The position numbers and the translations under genes are program-made. Source: Methanolobus sp. (GTDB lineage Archaea > Halobacteriota > Methanosarcinia > Methanosarcinales > Methanosarcinaceae). Taken from it: DNA of 64,000 bases. Under the pieces are notes generated by a model. That model was not told where the DNA came from. It saw nothing but the letters and a program-made list of their open reading frames with translations, and made no database searches. Shown here in pieces: positions 63,049 to 64,000 of this stretch (position 1 is its first letter; each line of letters starts with the position of its first letter). Location: NCBI RefSeq assembly GCF_016278365.1, contig NZ_JADQBZ010000018.1:1-64000 (forward strand), read 5' to 3'.

Positions 63049-63181
63049 AGGAACCCTCCATAGCATCTGGTAAAAGAGATGCCCTTATATTTTGATCCTA
63101 CCTACAAACATATATGTTAGTAAACAAGATGTAATTAATATATATTTAAATTCTTTTATTTGGCTTGAGTTCTTCCGGAGA

Positions 63182-63889
63182 TTAATTGTCTGGAAGCGTG
63201 TTATTTTCAAGATATCTTTTATACCATAGGAACCAGGGTGTGTCAAGTAAGCCTATCAGATTCTTAGCTACTATCTGCCCTATGATAAGCGGAACAAGCG
63301 GAGCAACCCCGTAGAACGCCAACACTACGAATACCAGGCTGTCAAGGGTGAGACTTAATACGTCGCTTGATGCACTCCTCAGGAATACCTGTTTTGGGTA
63401 TTTCCTTTTCATCCAGGCAAAGACATACGCATCGAGATTCTGGAATACAAGGAAAGAGAGCCAGGATGCAATGATTATTCTTATGCCCTGTGCGAATATC
63501 CCCTGCCAGGCATCCTCATATGCAAAAAAAGGAGCAGGAGCAAGGCTGTTAGTCATAACAATGAATGTAACGAAAAGTACCTGCGTAACGAAAACTATTA
63601 TGATGGCAGTGTGAGCCTTTTTTTCGCCGTATACCTCGTTTATCATATCAAGAGCCTGTGAGAGGAAAGGATACAGGAACACAGCGGCTGGTGCAAAGAA
63701 AGTATAGAACCCAAGGTCAAACTCTATTAGCCTGGTCGCTACTATCTGGGAAGCAGTAAGATAGACCGTATAGAATGCCACCAATGCAGTAAAACCATAC
63801 TCCCTATACCTGTTGATGATGAAGGCTGATATATACGTAACAGCGGTCAGACTGAAGAGCCAATATACCCATACAACTGGAAACGACAT
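63182..63889 (-). CDS. VUT-family (YhhQ/DUF165) transporter
   Basis: A 235-residue protein with about six membrane helices. FLYPFLSQALDMINEVYGEKKAHTAI contains the conserved D-x-INE-YG-x-xxA motif of the family; LDAYVFAWMKRKYP and LSLTLDSLVF follow. Bacterial members import queuosine precursors; archaeal ones probably take up precursors of archaeosine or a related base. It stands alone, transcribed on the minus strand from an AT-rich promoter near 63910-63930. Confidence 0.8.
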   Translation of the reverse strand: MSFPVVWVYWLFSLTAVTYISAFIINRYREYGFTALVAFYTVYLTASQIVATRLIEFDLGFYTFFAPAAVFLYPFLSQALDMINEVYGEKKAHTAIIIVFVTQVLFVTFIVMTNSLAPAPFFAYEDAWQGIFAQGIRIIIASWLSFLVFQNLDAYVFAWMKRKYPKQVFLRSASSDVLSLTLDSLVFVVLAFYGVAPLVPLIIGQIVAKNLIGLLDTPWFLWYKRYLENNTLPDN

Positions 63890-63953
63890 AATATCAACAC
63901 CAGTAAGCTCTTAATATATAATATAAGTTTGCAGAGCTGAATCTTCAGAAGAT

Positions 63954-64000
63954 ATGGCACATATCAATTTCCCATACAAGGATGCAGTAGTCTTCATGAC
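63954..64000 (+). CDS. possible start of a further gene
   Basis: An ATG at 63954 opens a frame MAHINFPYKDAVVFM that runs off the window edge. No clear SD is seen; a TATA-like TTAATATATAATATAAG lies 25-40 bases upstream, fitting a leaderless start. Too short to identify. Confidence 0.35.
   Translation, partial: MAHINFPYKDAVVFM

Noticed and set aside
1-64000. tRNA, rRNA and CRISPR
   Set aside because: Reading both strands, I saw no tRNA T-loop context outside coding sequence, no rRNA core sequence and no regular repeat-spacer array.

Overview
The window reads as a chromosome segment of a methanogenic archaeon of the order Methanosarcinales. The grounds are PEF-CTERM and PGF-CTERM surface proteins with parallel beta-helix and PKD modules, PAS-rich archaeal histidine kinases, a DUF2769 protein, a monofunctional CO dehydrogenase, an archaeal-type UDP-GlcNAc3NAcA pathway, moderate G+C with AT-rich spacers, and SD motifs such as GGTGAT and GGAGG. 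The genus is not decided by the sequence.

Layout. (1) 1-4.8 kb is a decaying provirus or integrated element. It holds an intact helicase-primase, two small Cys-rich proteins, an internally deleted ParB-methyltransferase, a terminase small subunit and a shattered terminase large subunit, and ends in IS200/IS605-like relics. (2) 5-23 kb is a surface-protein locus: a beta-helix/seven-PKD protein, a PEF-CTERM protein, a PKD/PGF-CTERM protein and three paralogous beta-helix proteins whose C-terminal regions have been exchanged with each other. A multi-PAS sensor kinase interrupts the locus, and one further paralogue survives only as a fragment. (3) 23-27 kb has a DUF2769 protein, a toxin-antitoxin locus whose toxin gene is fused tail to tail with a broken PEF-CTERM gene, a solitary encapsulin-type ferritin and an AIM24 protein. 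(4) 27-34.5 kb is a glycan cluster: a membrane GlcNAc-1-P transferase-like enzyme, an epimerase, a VanZ-like protein, and a four-gene run (acetyltransferase, aminotransferase, oxidoreductase, nucleotide-sugar dehydrogenase) that together would make UDP-GlcNAc3NAcA for surface glycosylation. (5) 34.8-40 kb has a slipin and a giant papain-like surface protease. (6) 40-49 kb has two TnpB-only IS605-type elements flanking an 1872-residue hybrid kinase; the first lies against a broken trkH. (7) 49-59 kb is metabolic: a membrane hydrolase-like protein, an SDR enzyme, a PfkB-type kinase plus alpha-glucan phosphorylase operon, cooS, another PEF-CTERM protein, a PspC pair and a UbiA prenyltransferase. 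(8) 59.5-64 kb has a NifX-like protein, an IscB element with its upstream omega-RNA, an ArsR-type regulator with a likely operator, an unknown conserved protein and a VUT-family transporter.

The most unusual content is the set of three RNA-guided nuclease elements (one IscB, two TnpB) with intact catalytic residues and recognisable RNA ends but no TnpA in the window. Next are the helicase-primase with an altered Walker A motif, the mosaic exchange among surface-protein genes, and the toxin/PEF-CTERM junction. No tRNA, rRNA or CRISPR array was seen.
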